A stretch of 64,000 bases of DNA from Candidatus Calditenuaceae archaeon (GTDB lineage Archaea > Thermoproteota > Nitrososphaeria_A > Caldarchaeales > Calditenuaceae), in the NCBI GenBank assembly GCA_025059595.1, contig JANXDI010000016.1, positions 1 to 64,000 on the forward strand, in the 5' to 3' direction. The notes below the pieces were generated by a model, which worked only from the letters and a program-made list of their open reading frames with translations, searched no databases and was not told the origin of the DNA. Each line of letters starts with the position of its first letter. Within the stretch, counting starts at the first letter, position 1. Positions 57,503 through 64,000 of this stretch are shown here, piece after piece. The position numbers were made by a program, and so were the translations under genes.

Positions 57503-58354
57503 GTGAGAGGGCTCAGGGAGCTTATAGACCCGGCGAGTCTGGCCACAGGGATGGCAGAGAATACAAGATTTGTGAGAGGCGTCATGATTTTCTTGTCCGC
57601 TATCGTGGCGCATACGGCCTCCTCGCTCTACTATGTCGAGGAGAAGCTGAATGTGGGTTACGCCTCCTCTGGAGTAAAGCTGCCGGCCCCGCCGATAACC
57701 GAGGCGCCAGAGGCCGTCTTCTCGGCCGTCCTATACCTCTGCCTAGGCTTTCTCACAGTTACGGGTGTCTTCTCAATCGTCGTATATCTTAGAGGACGAG
57801 AGAGGAGAAGCCTTCTCCCCGTTTTCAGCTCAGCCATGCACGGCTTCCTAGCCTTCACCCTAGCCACACTAATCCTTCTCCCCGCCCTACTATCGGCCCC
57901 ACCCCTCAACGCCGTCATAACATACGCGGAGGTCGAGGAGGTTAAGCTCGAAAACGCAAGAATCGACGGAGTACTGCGGTCAAACGAATCGGCGCTGACC
58001 ATTACATCGCAGGTTCTGAGGTCGCCGAAAATCATTTACAACGCCTCGAATCAGGATTATCCAATTCTCGTAATGTCTGCTGTTGGTAGGTTCTCGGAGG
58101 AGATTGTGAGTCTGGGAGACATTCTCGTTGAGAGGCTTGACTGGGATAGGATGGAGTTCAGCGGCTACAATTTCCTAACTGAGCCCGCCCTGAGCCGCGA
58201 ACCCCTCAGCGCCATAGCGACGCTCCTCTCTTGGCTCTGGACCGTTTCATACATCGGGCTGGCCTGCAGGAAGCTATACAAAATAGGGCTGGGCGAAACA
58301 TTTACATCAATCGCCCTATCGATGACGGCCCTCCTCATTTTCGGCCTCCTTTGA
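57503..58354 (+). CDS. Polytopic membrane protein of unknown family
   Basis: This 283-residue protein starts at GTG 57503. Membrane segments lie near 27-48 (GVMIFLSAIVAHTASSLYYV), 72-95 (AVLYLCLGFLTVTGVFSIVV), 110-134 (MHGFLAFTLATLILLPALLS), 230-255 and 262-282 (SIALSMTALLIFGLL). An outside domain of about 90 residues lies between helices 3 and 4 (VEEVKLENARIDGVLRSNES). I do not know the family. The 3' end overlaps the convergent CoaD gene by 20 bases. Confidence 0.6.
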   Translation: MRGLRELIDPASLATGMAENTRFVRGVMIFLSAIVAHTASSLYYVEEKLNVGYASSGVKLPAPPITEAPEAVFSAVLYLCLGFLTVTGVFSIVVYLRGRERRSLLPVFSSAMHGFLAFTLATLILLPALLSAPPLNAVITYAEVEEVKLENARIDGVLRSNESALTITSQVLRSPKIIYNASNQDYPILVMSAVGRFSEEIVSLGDILVERLDWDRMEFSGYNFLTEPALSREPLSAIATLLSWLWTVSYIGLACRKLYKIGLGETFTSIALSMTALLIFGLL

Positions 58355-59057
58355 GACGACCAAACCTGTCAACCTCCCCCAGCCGAATCCTTGTACTGCT
58401 GACCGGCCTACCATCCTCCGCCAACACGAGAGGCGAGAGCTCAAGAGCTATGGGCTGAAGGCCCCGGGAGACCCTCAGGTTAATCGCCTCCTCAGCCCTG
58501 CTCAAGGTGATGGGCCCAGTTATCAGAGCTCCTATTCTCTCGTCAGACAGGAGAGGGCCGTATGGGTCGTCCAGCCTAACTATCTCGGCCCTAGAAAGCC
58601 AGCCATATCTTTCCAGCGTCCTTCTAAGCTCTTCAACCCTCTCAGCAAAGGGCGAGACCTTCCCCTCCTTCATCAGGCTTAAAGCAAACTCGTCGCTCGT
58701 AACGCCTATCAAGACATTCTTCGAGAGTCTGAAGGCCGTGTTGAGAAGTGCCACGTGGCCTATGTGTAGCTCGTCGAAGGTGCCGCCCACCGCCCCCAAG
58801 TTGTAGATGGGCGTGAAGCTTCTTGAAAGCTCAACCTCCTCCTCAACCTCGTAGTGCCAGAGCCTATGACTCCTTAGAAGAATCAGGGCCTCCCCCCTCA
58901 AGACTCCAAGCTGCAGGGACAGCTCATCGAGAGTAATTTTCGGATGTTTAACCAAAATTTCCTTCACGAGGAGGTCGCGCCTAGAGTGGTAGCTTCCCAT
59001 CTTCCGCACAACCTCCCAGAGCATCGGGTAAAGCTCATCTCTCCTAATCGCGCTCAA
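58335..59057 (-). CDS. coaD: Phosphopantetheine adenylyltransferase (CoaD, archaeal type) with N-terminal helical domain
   Basis: This 240-residue protein has a C-terminal nucleotidyltransferase domain with GGTFDELHIGHVALLNTAF, VLIGVTSDEFALSLMKEGKV, IVRLDDPYGPLL, VSRGLQPIALELSPLVLAED and the end SSTRIRLGEVDRFGR. These match the archaeal PPAT of coenzyme A synthesis. The N-terminal 85 residues (YPMLWEVVRKMGSYHSRRDL, VKHPKITLDELSLQLGVLRG) form an extra helical, winged-helix-like part not found in most family members. The extra domain may bind a partner or regulate activity; this is inference. Confidence 0.85.
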   Translation of the reverse strand: MSAIRRDELYPMLWEVVRKMGSYHSRRDLLVKEILVKHPKITLDELSLQLGVLRGEALILLRSHRLWHYEVEEEVELSRSFTPIYNLGAVGGTFDELHIGHVALLNTAFRLSKNVLIGVTSDEFALSLMKEGKVSPFAERVEELRRTLERYGWLSRAEIVRLDDPYGPLLSDERIGALITGPITLSRAEEAINLRVSRGLQPIALELSPLVLAEDGRPVSSTRIRLGEVDRFGRLKGGRK

Positions 59058-59149
59058 ACCCGCTTCTCAGTGTAGATTGATATAGGCTATTAAACTGTTG
59101 CGTTGAGTCGGGAAAACCTTATAGCTTGAGTCAGGCTCTTTCAATTCGG

Positions 59150-59467
59150 ATGACGACGCTGAAGCAGATACACAGAATCTACGAAGAGCTTAAGGACACG
59201 GTTGACTTCTTTGAGGAGCAGGTAAAAATTGGCTCTAGGCTCGAGATGGTTGCGAACAACATCTCGGAGGTCATAGAGATGATTGAGAGCCTGCTCCTCG
59301 ACCCCCGCCTCTCCCCATCCTCTCTCAGCCAGTTCGAAGAGCTGAGGATGCGCGCACTCGAGATTCGGAGAAGGGTCAACAACGCTCTAAACAAGATGGA
59401 AGAGAATATTAGTAGCGGAGGTGGGGGATTTGAAGATAAGAGATGGCGTCGGTGGAGGACCTATTAA
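59150..59467 (+). CDS. Short coiled-coil protein before tldD
   Basis: 105 residues from ATG 59150; a TTG at 59126 is also open but lies too close to the TATA element. Helical throughout: LKQIHRIYEELKDTVDFFEE, QVKIGSRLEMVANNISEVIE, MIESLLLDPRLSPSSLSQFE, LRMRALEIRRRVNNALNKME, then ENISSGGGGFEDKRWRRWRT. I do not recognise a family. Promoter accttatag lies at about 59110-59118. It overlaps the next gene by 25 bases, so it is co-expressed with tldD. Confidence 0.6.
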   Translation: MTTLKQIHRIYEELKDTVDFFEEQVKIGSRLEMVANNISEVIEMIESLLLDPRLSPSSLSQFEELRMRALEIRRRVNNALNKMEENISSGGGGFEDKRWRRWRTY

Positions 59468-60891
59468 GCCATGCCCTGAAGACCGCATCTAGGCTTGGAG
59501 CATCCTATTCTGAGGCGAGGTTTGAGAACGGCGTTAGCGAGATTTTTGTCTTAAGAAACGGCGTAGTTGATGTCTCGGCGCGAGCCGTATCGAGGGGAAT
59601 AGGTGTCCGCGTCCTCTACAACAAGGCTCTCGGCTTCAGCTCCACCAGCGACCTAACGAGGAAGGGGGTCTCTGATGCAGTCAAGAAGGCCGTCGAGCTC
59701 GCCAAAGCATCCACGAGGCTCGTCTCTAAGGGCGTGTCAATGAGTGAGGAGAAGATGGAGAAGGCCCGGGTGGCTGTAAAGCCGCGAGTTCGTCACGAGA
59801 ATGTCTCGACTGAGGATAAGACTGAGTTGTTGAAGCTTGGTGACGCCGCGATTGTTGAGGCGGCTGAGAGGAGGGGTGTGAAGGCCGTAGCAAGGATGCT
59901 TGAGCTTAGCCTAGGCCGCTTAGAGAAGCACGTAATTAACACGGACGGGGCGGACGTCTATCTCGACAAGCCCCTCTCAGCCCTCATCTGCATTTTCACC
60001 CTATTCGGCGAGGGCAGATACCTTCAGAGATACATCAGCCTGGGCGAGTCGCGGGGCTGGGAGGCTGTTGAGAGGTGGAGGCTGGACGAGACCATGAAGG
60101 AGGAGGCTTCGGCCGTCTCGGAGGCTGTGAGAGGAGCCGTGGAGCCTCCCAAGGGGAAGATGGACGTGATACTGGGCTCCGAAATAATTGGGCTCGTATG
60201 TCACGAGTCTGCGGGCCACCCAGGTGAGGCGGACAGGATGCTGGGGAGGGAGGCCGCCCAGGCTGGTGAGACATACATCACTCGGGAACACCTGGGCTCG
60301 AGGATTGGCTCAGAACACGTTACGATCGTTGATAACCCCGCGTTGCCCAACTCATTCGGCTACTATCTATACGACGACGAGGGTGTGAAGGTCTCTGAGA
60401 GGGTCTTGATTGAGCGTGGAGTGATTAAGGAGCTGCTCCATAACCGCGAGACGGCGCCGGAGTTCGGTGTGAAGAGCAACGCTGCCTCACGCGCCAGCAG
60501 TTACAACAGGGAGCCAATCGTCAGGATGGCTAACACCTACATGAAGCCCGGCGACCACAGCCTGGAGGAGCTCATCGAAGATGTTAAGGAGGGTGTCTAC
60601 GTGAAGAGCTACATGGAGTGGAACATCGACGACAAAAGGTGGAATCAGAGATACGTCGGGGTTGAGGCCTACCTCATCAAGGACGGTGAACTCGGGCCGA
60701 TGGTCTATCAGCCAGTCATAGAGCTGACAACCCAGGGGCTCTACTCTGCAATAGACGCGCTAGGCAGAGACCTCAAGTTCTACGCAGGATATTGCGGAAA
60801 GGGCGACCCGATGCAGGCCATCCCCGTCTGGTTCGGAGGCCCATCAGCCCGGCTGAGAAACATAAGGCTCGGGCATGTCGCTGCTCAATAG
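59443..60891 (+). CDS. tldD: TldD/PmbA family metallopeptidase, TldD-like
   Basis: This 482-residue protein has a zinc-binding HExxxH motif in LVCHESAGHPGEADRM (His254, Glu255, His259), as in TldD, which is the active partner of the TldD/TldE protease. Other signs are AVSRGIGVRVLYNKALGFSS, EHVTIVDNPALPNSFGYYLY, DDEGVKVSERVLIERGVIKE, NREPIVRMANTYMKPGDHSL and a final GAGY-type CGKGDPMQAIPVWFGG. The partner gene tldE is not in the window. TldD/E mature small peptides and break down unfolded ones. It overlaps the coiled-coil gene by 25 bases. Confidence 0.9.
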   Translation: MASVEDLLSHALKTASRLGASYSEARFENGVSEIFVLRNGVVDVSARAVSRGIGVRVLYNKALGFSSTSDLTRKGVSDAVKKAVELAKASTRLVSKGVSMSEEKMEKARVAVKPRVRHENVSTEDKTELLKLGDAAIVEAAERRGVKAVARMLELSLGRLEKHVINTDGADVYLDKPLSALICIFTLFGEGRYLQRYISLGESRGWEAVERWRLDETMKEEASAVSEAVRGAVEPPKGKMDVILGSEIIGLVCHESAGHPGEADRMLGREAAQAGETYITREHLGSRIGSEHVTIVDNPALPNSFGYYLYDDEGVKVSERVLIERGVIKELLHNRETAPEFGVKSNAASRASSYNREPIVRMANTYMKPGDHSLEELIEDVKEGVYVKSYMEWNIDDKRWNQRYVGVEAYLIKDGELGPMVYQPVIELTTQGLYSAIDALGRDLKFYAGYCGKGDPMQAIPVWFGGPSARLRNIRLGHVAAQ

Positions 60892-61003
60892 CTAGGCCGA
60901 GGGTGGCGGGGACATTAATAGCGAGAGTTGGGACGCGATGAATGGTTTCGACTACGTATGTGAATGGGTTGAACACCAAGGTTAAAGTCCGGAACACCTA
61001 CGG

Positions 61004-62329
61004 ATGCTCGGGATGGAAGCACGGCACGTCCTAAAATCATTAAAATACGCTTGGCTCGTCGCTGTAATTCTTTTCCTCTTCCGCTCCTTCCACCAGACAG
61101 ACATCTACGTAATCTCCGTCGTCCTACCGCAGATACTTGAAGAGTTCCAGATAACATACGCCCTCGCAGGCGCCATGTTCACAGCCACCACGGTTCTCTC
61201 CGTGGTGTTTTATCCCGTTTGGGGATATCTTTTCGACAGATATTCGCGGAGGCTCCTGCTTAGTTTGACGGGGATGCTGTGGGGCTTGACAACTCTCCTC
61301 AGTACTGTCCCGAGAACCTTCGCCGGGTTCCTTGCGGCAAGAGCGCTCACGGGCGCCGACAACACGCCGCCCGCTGGAATTCACAGCCTCCTCAGCGACT
61401 ACTTCCCCCCAAAGAAGAGAGGAAAACCTTTTGGCCTCATCAGCTCCGCCGGAGCCTTCGGAGCCTTACTCGGCACGATAGTCGGTGTCCAGATAGGCTA
61501 TGCTCTTGGTTGGCGATATCTTTTCCTAGTGACGGGCGGGTTGGGGATGCTCATGGCCGTTGTGGTATACTTTGTAGTCAGGGATGTTCCTAGAGGGAGC
61601 TCCGAGCCAGAGCTTTCGGGCCTCGAATTAAAGGAGGAGGCTTACAGGATAAGGTTCAGGCAGATATTTGGTCTGGTGAAAAGGCCCTCGATGCTGTTCA
61701 TTAGCCTGCAGGGTTTCTTCGGAGTCTTTCCTTGGCAGGCCCTGACCGCGTGGGCCTTCACATACCTGCTTCTAGAGAGGGGGTTCAGAGAGTTCGAGGC
61801 GATGCTCGTCATGCTGGTTTGGCTTACTTCGATGATTGTGGGCAACCTTGTTGGTGGAGCTGTCGGTGATTTTCTTTTCTCGAGGAACATCAGCGGAAGA
61901 GCGATACTTGGAGCTGTTGATGTCTTCCTCTCTGCTCTGTTGATTTACTTGACGATTACTTGGCCTCTGGGAGATGTTTCCGGGTTTATCATTCTGGGCA
62001 CCCTGACGTGTTTTGTGATGCCGATGGCCGGCCCAAACGTCTCCGCATCCATCACCGACTTTGTCGAGCCGGAGGCGAGGAGCTCGGCGGACTCTCTGCT
62101 CCGAGTTTTTGAGACGGCTGGCTCGTCGACCGCCCCATTGATTGTTGGGTTTCTCGCTGACATTTATGGACTTGGGATGGGAATTCTCATGATTTCTGCG
62201 TCGACTTGGGTTGTTTGTGGTGCGTTGTTCTCTATTCTGGTGTGGATTATCCGGAAAGACATCACTAAGCTGAGGAATGAGATGAAAAATAGGGCCGAGA
62301 TGCTCCGGAAGACCTATGAGCCTCAATGA
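61004..62329 (+). CDS. Major facilitator superfamily transporter
   Basis: This 441-residue protein has 12 predicted membrane helices. The first halves have LVAVILFLFRSFHQTDIYVI, SVVLPQILEEFQITYALAGA, FYPVWGYLFDRYSRRLLLSL with the basic loop of MFS motif A (G-x-x-x-D-R), and RALTGADNTPPAGIHSLLSD. The second half shows AWAFTYLLLERGFREFEAML and VEPEARSSADSLLRVFETAG. The substrate cannot be read from this; sugar/organic acid or drug exchange are options. It stands alone, 112 bases after tldD. Confidence 0.88.
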   Translation: MLGMEARHVLKSLKYAWLVAVILFLFRSFHQTDIYVISVVLPQILEEFQITYALAGAMFTATTVLSVVFYPVWGYLFDRYSRRLLLSLTGMLWGLTTLLSTVPRTFAGFLAARALTGADNTPPAGIHSLLSDYFPPKKRGKPFGLISSAGAFGALLGTIVGVQIGYALGWRYLFLVTGGLGMLMAVVVYFVVRDVPRGSSEPELSGLELKEEAYRIRFRQIFGLVKRPSMLFISLQGFFGVFPWQALTAWAFTYLLLERGFREFEAMLVMLVWLTSMIVGNLVGGAVGDFLFSRNISGRAILGAVDVFLSALLIYLTITWPLGDVSGFIILGTLTCFVMPMAGPNVSASITDFVEPEARSSADSLLRVFETAGSSTAPLIVGFLADIYGLGMGILMISASTWVVCGALFSILVWIIRKDITKLRNEMKNRAEMLRKTYEPQ

Positions 62330-62466
62330 TTCCCCATGCGTTCCAAGCACTTCTCCTCAGAACTCTAAATTCTGATGCGTTCAACACAGACCTCCCACAA
62401 ACTGCCAGCGTCTAAGACGACCTAGCTTTCTAACAACTAAGCTCGGATAAAGGAGTATAGCGAGAT

Positions 62467-63999
62467 TTAAGCCGCGGAGCTGGCTAGAGCATCTCTCAGC
62501 CTCTGAGGTCCTATGTCGAAGAGGTATGGTCCTAGCCGTGGGCCACTCGGCTTCCCCAAAAGTATGAGGTAAAGCTTTGCAAAGAAGTCAGGGGGATTGA
62601 TTCCAGCCCGCCTCGCCTCCTCGAAGATTGCAGCTTGAACCTCCTCACCATTAGAGGCGACGGACATCCGCCCTAGGAGCGACTCAATCGCAGTTCGCTC
62701 AACCTCATTCAGCTCAACCAAGGCTCTTCCGCGCTGAAGCCCTCCAAAGGTCTCCAGATAGTCTCTGACCCTCTCAGCCTTCTCCAGTAGATACTCGTCC
62801 ACCCTGTATCCATACCTCTGGAGCCTTTTAGCGACGAACTCTCCGATTTTCTCCGGTGGTGCGAACTCGACTATGTCTGCCAAGAGCTGGAAGGGCGCGT
62901 GGCATCTCGGTTTTTCAGGAGTTTTTAGCAGGTGTATGTATTCGTAGAGACCCCTCAGCTTGGCCCTCTGCCTCTCATCGCTCACCTTTGTCCTGCCGAA
63001 ATAAACATCCTCAAGCTCTTCAAGCTCGTCCCAGAGCCTTGGAATCAACTCGGGCGTGACAATCCGCGCACCCACGCTCCGCTTAAACATCAGGAGGAGG
63101 AGCGTCTCGGGAGGACCGTATCTCAGCCATGTCTGGGGCGTGAAGACGTTTCCAACCGACTTGGAGAACTTCTTCCTGCTCGCGTCTATGAAGTGCTCAT
63201 ACTTCACGTGCATCGGGGGCTCGAAGCCGAGTATGTTTCTGGAGACCCAGTCGTTCACCTTGACGCTGTCTATCAAATCCTTGCCGTAGGCCTCGAACCG
63301 GATGTCAAGTAATTTCCAGCGGGCGGCGAACTCGACCTTCCAAGGCAGCTTGCCGTTACCGCTCTTCAGGCTCGACCACCCCATATGCCCGCAGCCCCTG
63401 TGAAGCCTCCTCTTCACCTCGATGTCGCCGCAGACATACCTTACCCGTCCAGCAGCGCCATCATACTCCACCGCCTTGGCCGTGTATATTCTGCCGCAGG
63501 AGTCGCAGACCGGGTAGTAGGGGAGCTGCTCCGTGAATTTTTCCTGACCGACAAGGGCCTTAATAGCTTCACCTACCCTATCTGCGTTGCTCAGAATCTC
63601 CTCTGCGATGCCGGCGAGTCTGCCGCTCCCGTAAACCTCGTTCGCGCTGTATAGTCTGTATTCGATTCCAATCTTGTCAAGGGCTTCGGTCATCATAGAG
63701 ACCATGTGTTCGGCGTAGCTTGAGTGGCAGCCGTAGGGGTCGGGGACTCTGGAGACGGGCTGCAGGATATACTCTTCAAGCTCCTTCGGGAGGCCTTGAG
63801 GGACGCTCCGTAGCCCATCCATGTCGTCGGCGAACAATATCATCTCTGAGCCGTATCCGAGGCCTCGTAGTGCAAGTGTTACGCCGTAGGCCCTAGCTGG
63901 GTCGGAGAGGTTGCCGATGTGGGGTATGCCGCTCGCGGCTATTCCACTCTCAGTCAAGATAAGGTCGAGGCTCCTGCCCAGTCTCTTCTCCCTCTCCAC
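62467..63999 (-). CDS. lysK: Class I lysyl-tRNA synthetase, partial at window end
   Basis: About 510 residues are visible; the GTG at 63997-63999 is in frame, but the family usually has more residues before this point, so the true start probably lies beyond the window. Class I motifs are AASGIPHIGNLSD (HIGN at 27-30, the HIGH site) and DASRKKFSKSVGNVF (KMSKS site). Zinc-type pairs CDSCGRI and CGHMGW are also seen. LysRS class I is found in most archaea and a few bacteria. The C-terminal helical region (KLYLILLGKPSGPRLGPYLF) ends at 62467. Confidence 0.93.
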   Translation of the reverse strand: MEREKRLGRSLDLILTESGIAASGIPHIGNLSDPARAYGVTLALRGLGYGSEMILFADDMDGLRSVPQGLPKELEEYILQPVSRVPDPYGCHSSYAEHMVSMMTEALDKIGIEYRLYSANEVYGSGRLAGIAEEILSNADRVGEAIKALVGQEKFTEQLPYYPVCDSCGRIYTAKAVEYDGAAGRVRYVCGDIEVKRRLHRGCGHMGWSSLKSGNGKLPWKVEFAARWKLLDIRFEAYGKDLIDSVKVNDWVSRNILGFEPPMHVKYEHFIDASRKKFSKSVGNVFTPQTWLRYGPPETLLLLMFKRSVGARIVTPELIPRLWDELEELEDVYFGRTKVSDERQRAKLRGLYEYIHLLKTPEKPRCHAPFQLLADIVEFAPPEKIGEFVAKRLQRYGYRVDEYLLEKAERVRDYLETFGGLQRGRALVELNEVERTAIESLLGRMSVASNGEEVQAAIFEEARRAGINPPDFFAKLYLILLGKPSGPRLGPYLFDIGPQRLRDALASSAA

Positions 64000-64000
64000 A

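Noticed and set aside
1..64000. CRISPR array, insertion sequence, rRNA genes or replication origin
   Set aside because: No regularly spaced repeats, transposase motifs, rRNA text or Orc1/Cdc6-type gene was found on either strand by eye.

Overview
The window is a compact archaeal chromosome segment. Archaeal signs are a TFB-type initiation factor, Alba, uS19, uS8, uL6 and eS25 ribosomal proteins, an eIF1/SUI1 protein, class I lysyl-tRNA synthetase, archaeal fructose-bisphosphate aldolase/phosphatase, the archaeal D-aminoacyl-tRNA deacylase DtdA, diphthine synthase, a Taw2-like wyosine enzyme, GPN-loop GTPase, TATA boxes 22-30 bases before many starts, a box C/D sRNA and GTG/TTG starts. DnaK plus DnaJ, eS25, partial complex I genes and several F420-type flavoenzymes together suggest the TACK group, near the Aigarchaeota/Nitrososphaeria (Caldiarchaeum-like). 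That placement is inferred from gene content and was not tested with a tree.

Layout. 1-1.1 kb: a degraded toxin-antitoxin-like block in which three small reading frames each look shifted. 1.1-10 kb: uS19, an Lrp regulator, aldo/keto reductase, a deacetylase coupled to a DUF99 protein, a sugar nucleotidyltransferase, a diphthine synthase-DUF357 fusion with a RibL-like enzyme, a radical SAM protein and an RNase J-like nuclease. 10-10.5 kb: a 58-residue histone-fold protein and a box C/D sRNA whose two guides are complementary to each other. 10.5-24 kb: F420-type and FAD enzymes, a secreted/membrane pair, DnaJ, a SpoVT/AbrB-PhoU regulator, a UDG and metallo-hydrolase pair, an eIF2B-like protein, an oxidoreductase, FBP aldolase/phosphatase and DtdA. 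24-29 kb: a split glutamine-dependent NAD synthetase, a 44-residue glutamate/tryptophan microprotein, a second AbrB-PhoU regulator, Taw2 and a YbaK-type editing protein. 29-36 kb: eS25, then the uS8-uL6-DnaK-cyclophilin-like run, SAM hydrolase, cupredoxin, TFB, a TatA-like protein with an unusual tail, and eIF1. 36-48 kb: cell-surface precursor genes (acyltransferase, cis-prenyltransferase, GalU, UDP-glucose dehydrogenase), a GPN GTPase with a coiled-coil partner, GMP synthase, and tRNA-Val(CAC). 48-64 kb: Alba, a zinc-ribbon/KH-like protein with an apparent CTG start, AspRS, complex I subunits A and H, a GH32 fructosidase and an FGD-like F420 dehydrogenase placed before a NuoI-like protein with a large insert, endonuclease III, CoaD, TldD, an MFS carrier and class I LysRS, which runs off the window end.

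How the genes work together. The region is mostly information-processing and core metabolism, packed in short operons with 1-8 base overlaps. Many convergent pairs overlap at their 3' ends. F420 appears as a redox carrier (two LLM-family enzymes and a DUF385 protein). GalU plus the UDP-glucose dehydrogenase would supply UDP-glucuronate-type donors, and the cis-prenyltransferase the lipid carrier, for surface glycosylation. GH32 plus the FGD-like protein could link fructoside breakdown to F420 reduction, but this rests only on families and adjacency. No CRISPR array, insertion sequence, rRNA gene or replication origin is seen.
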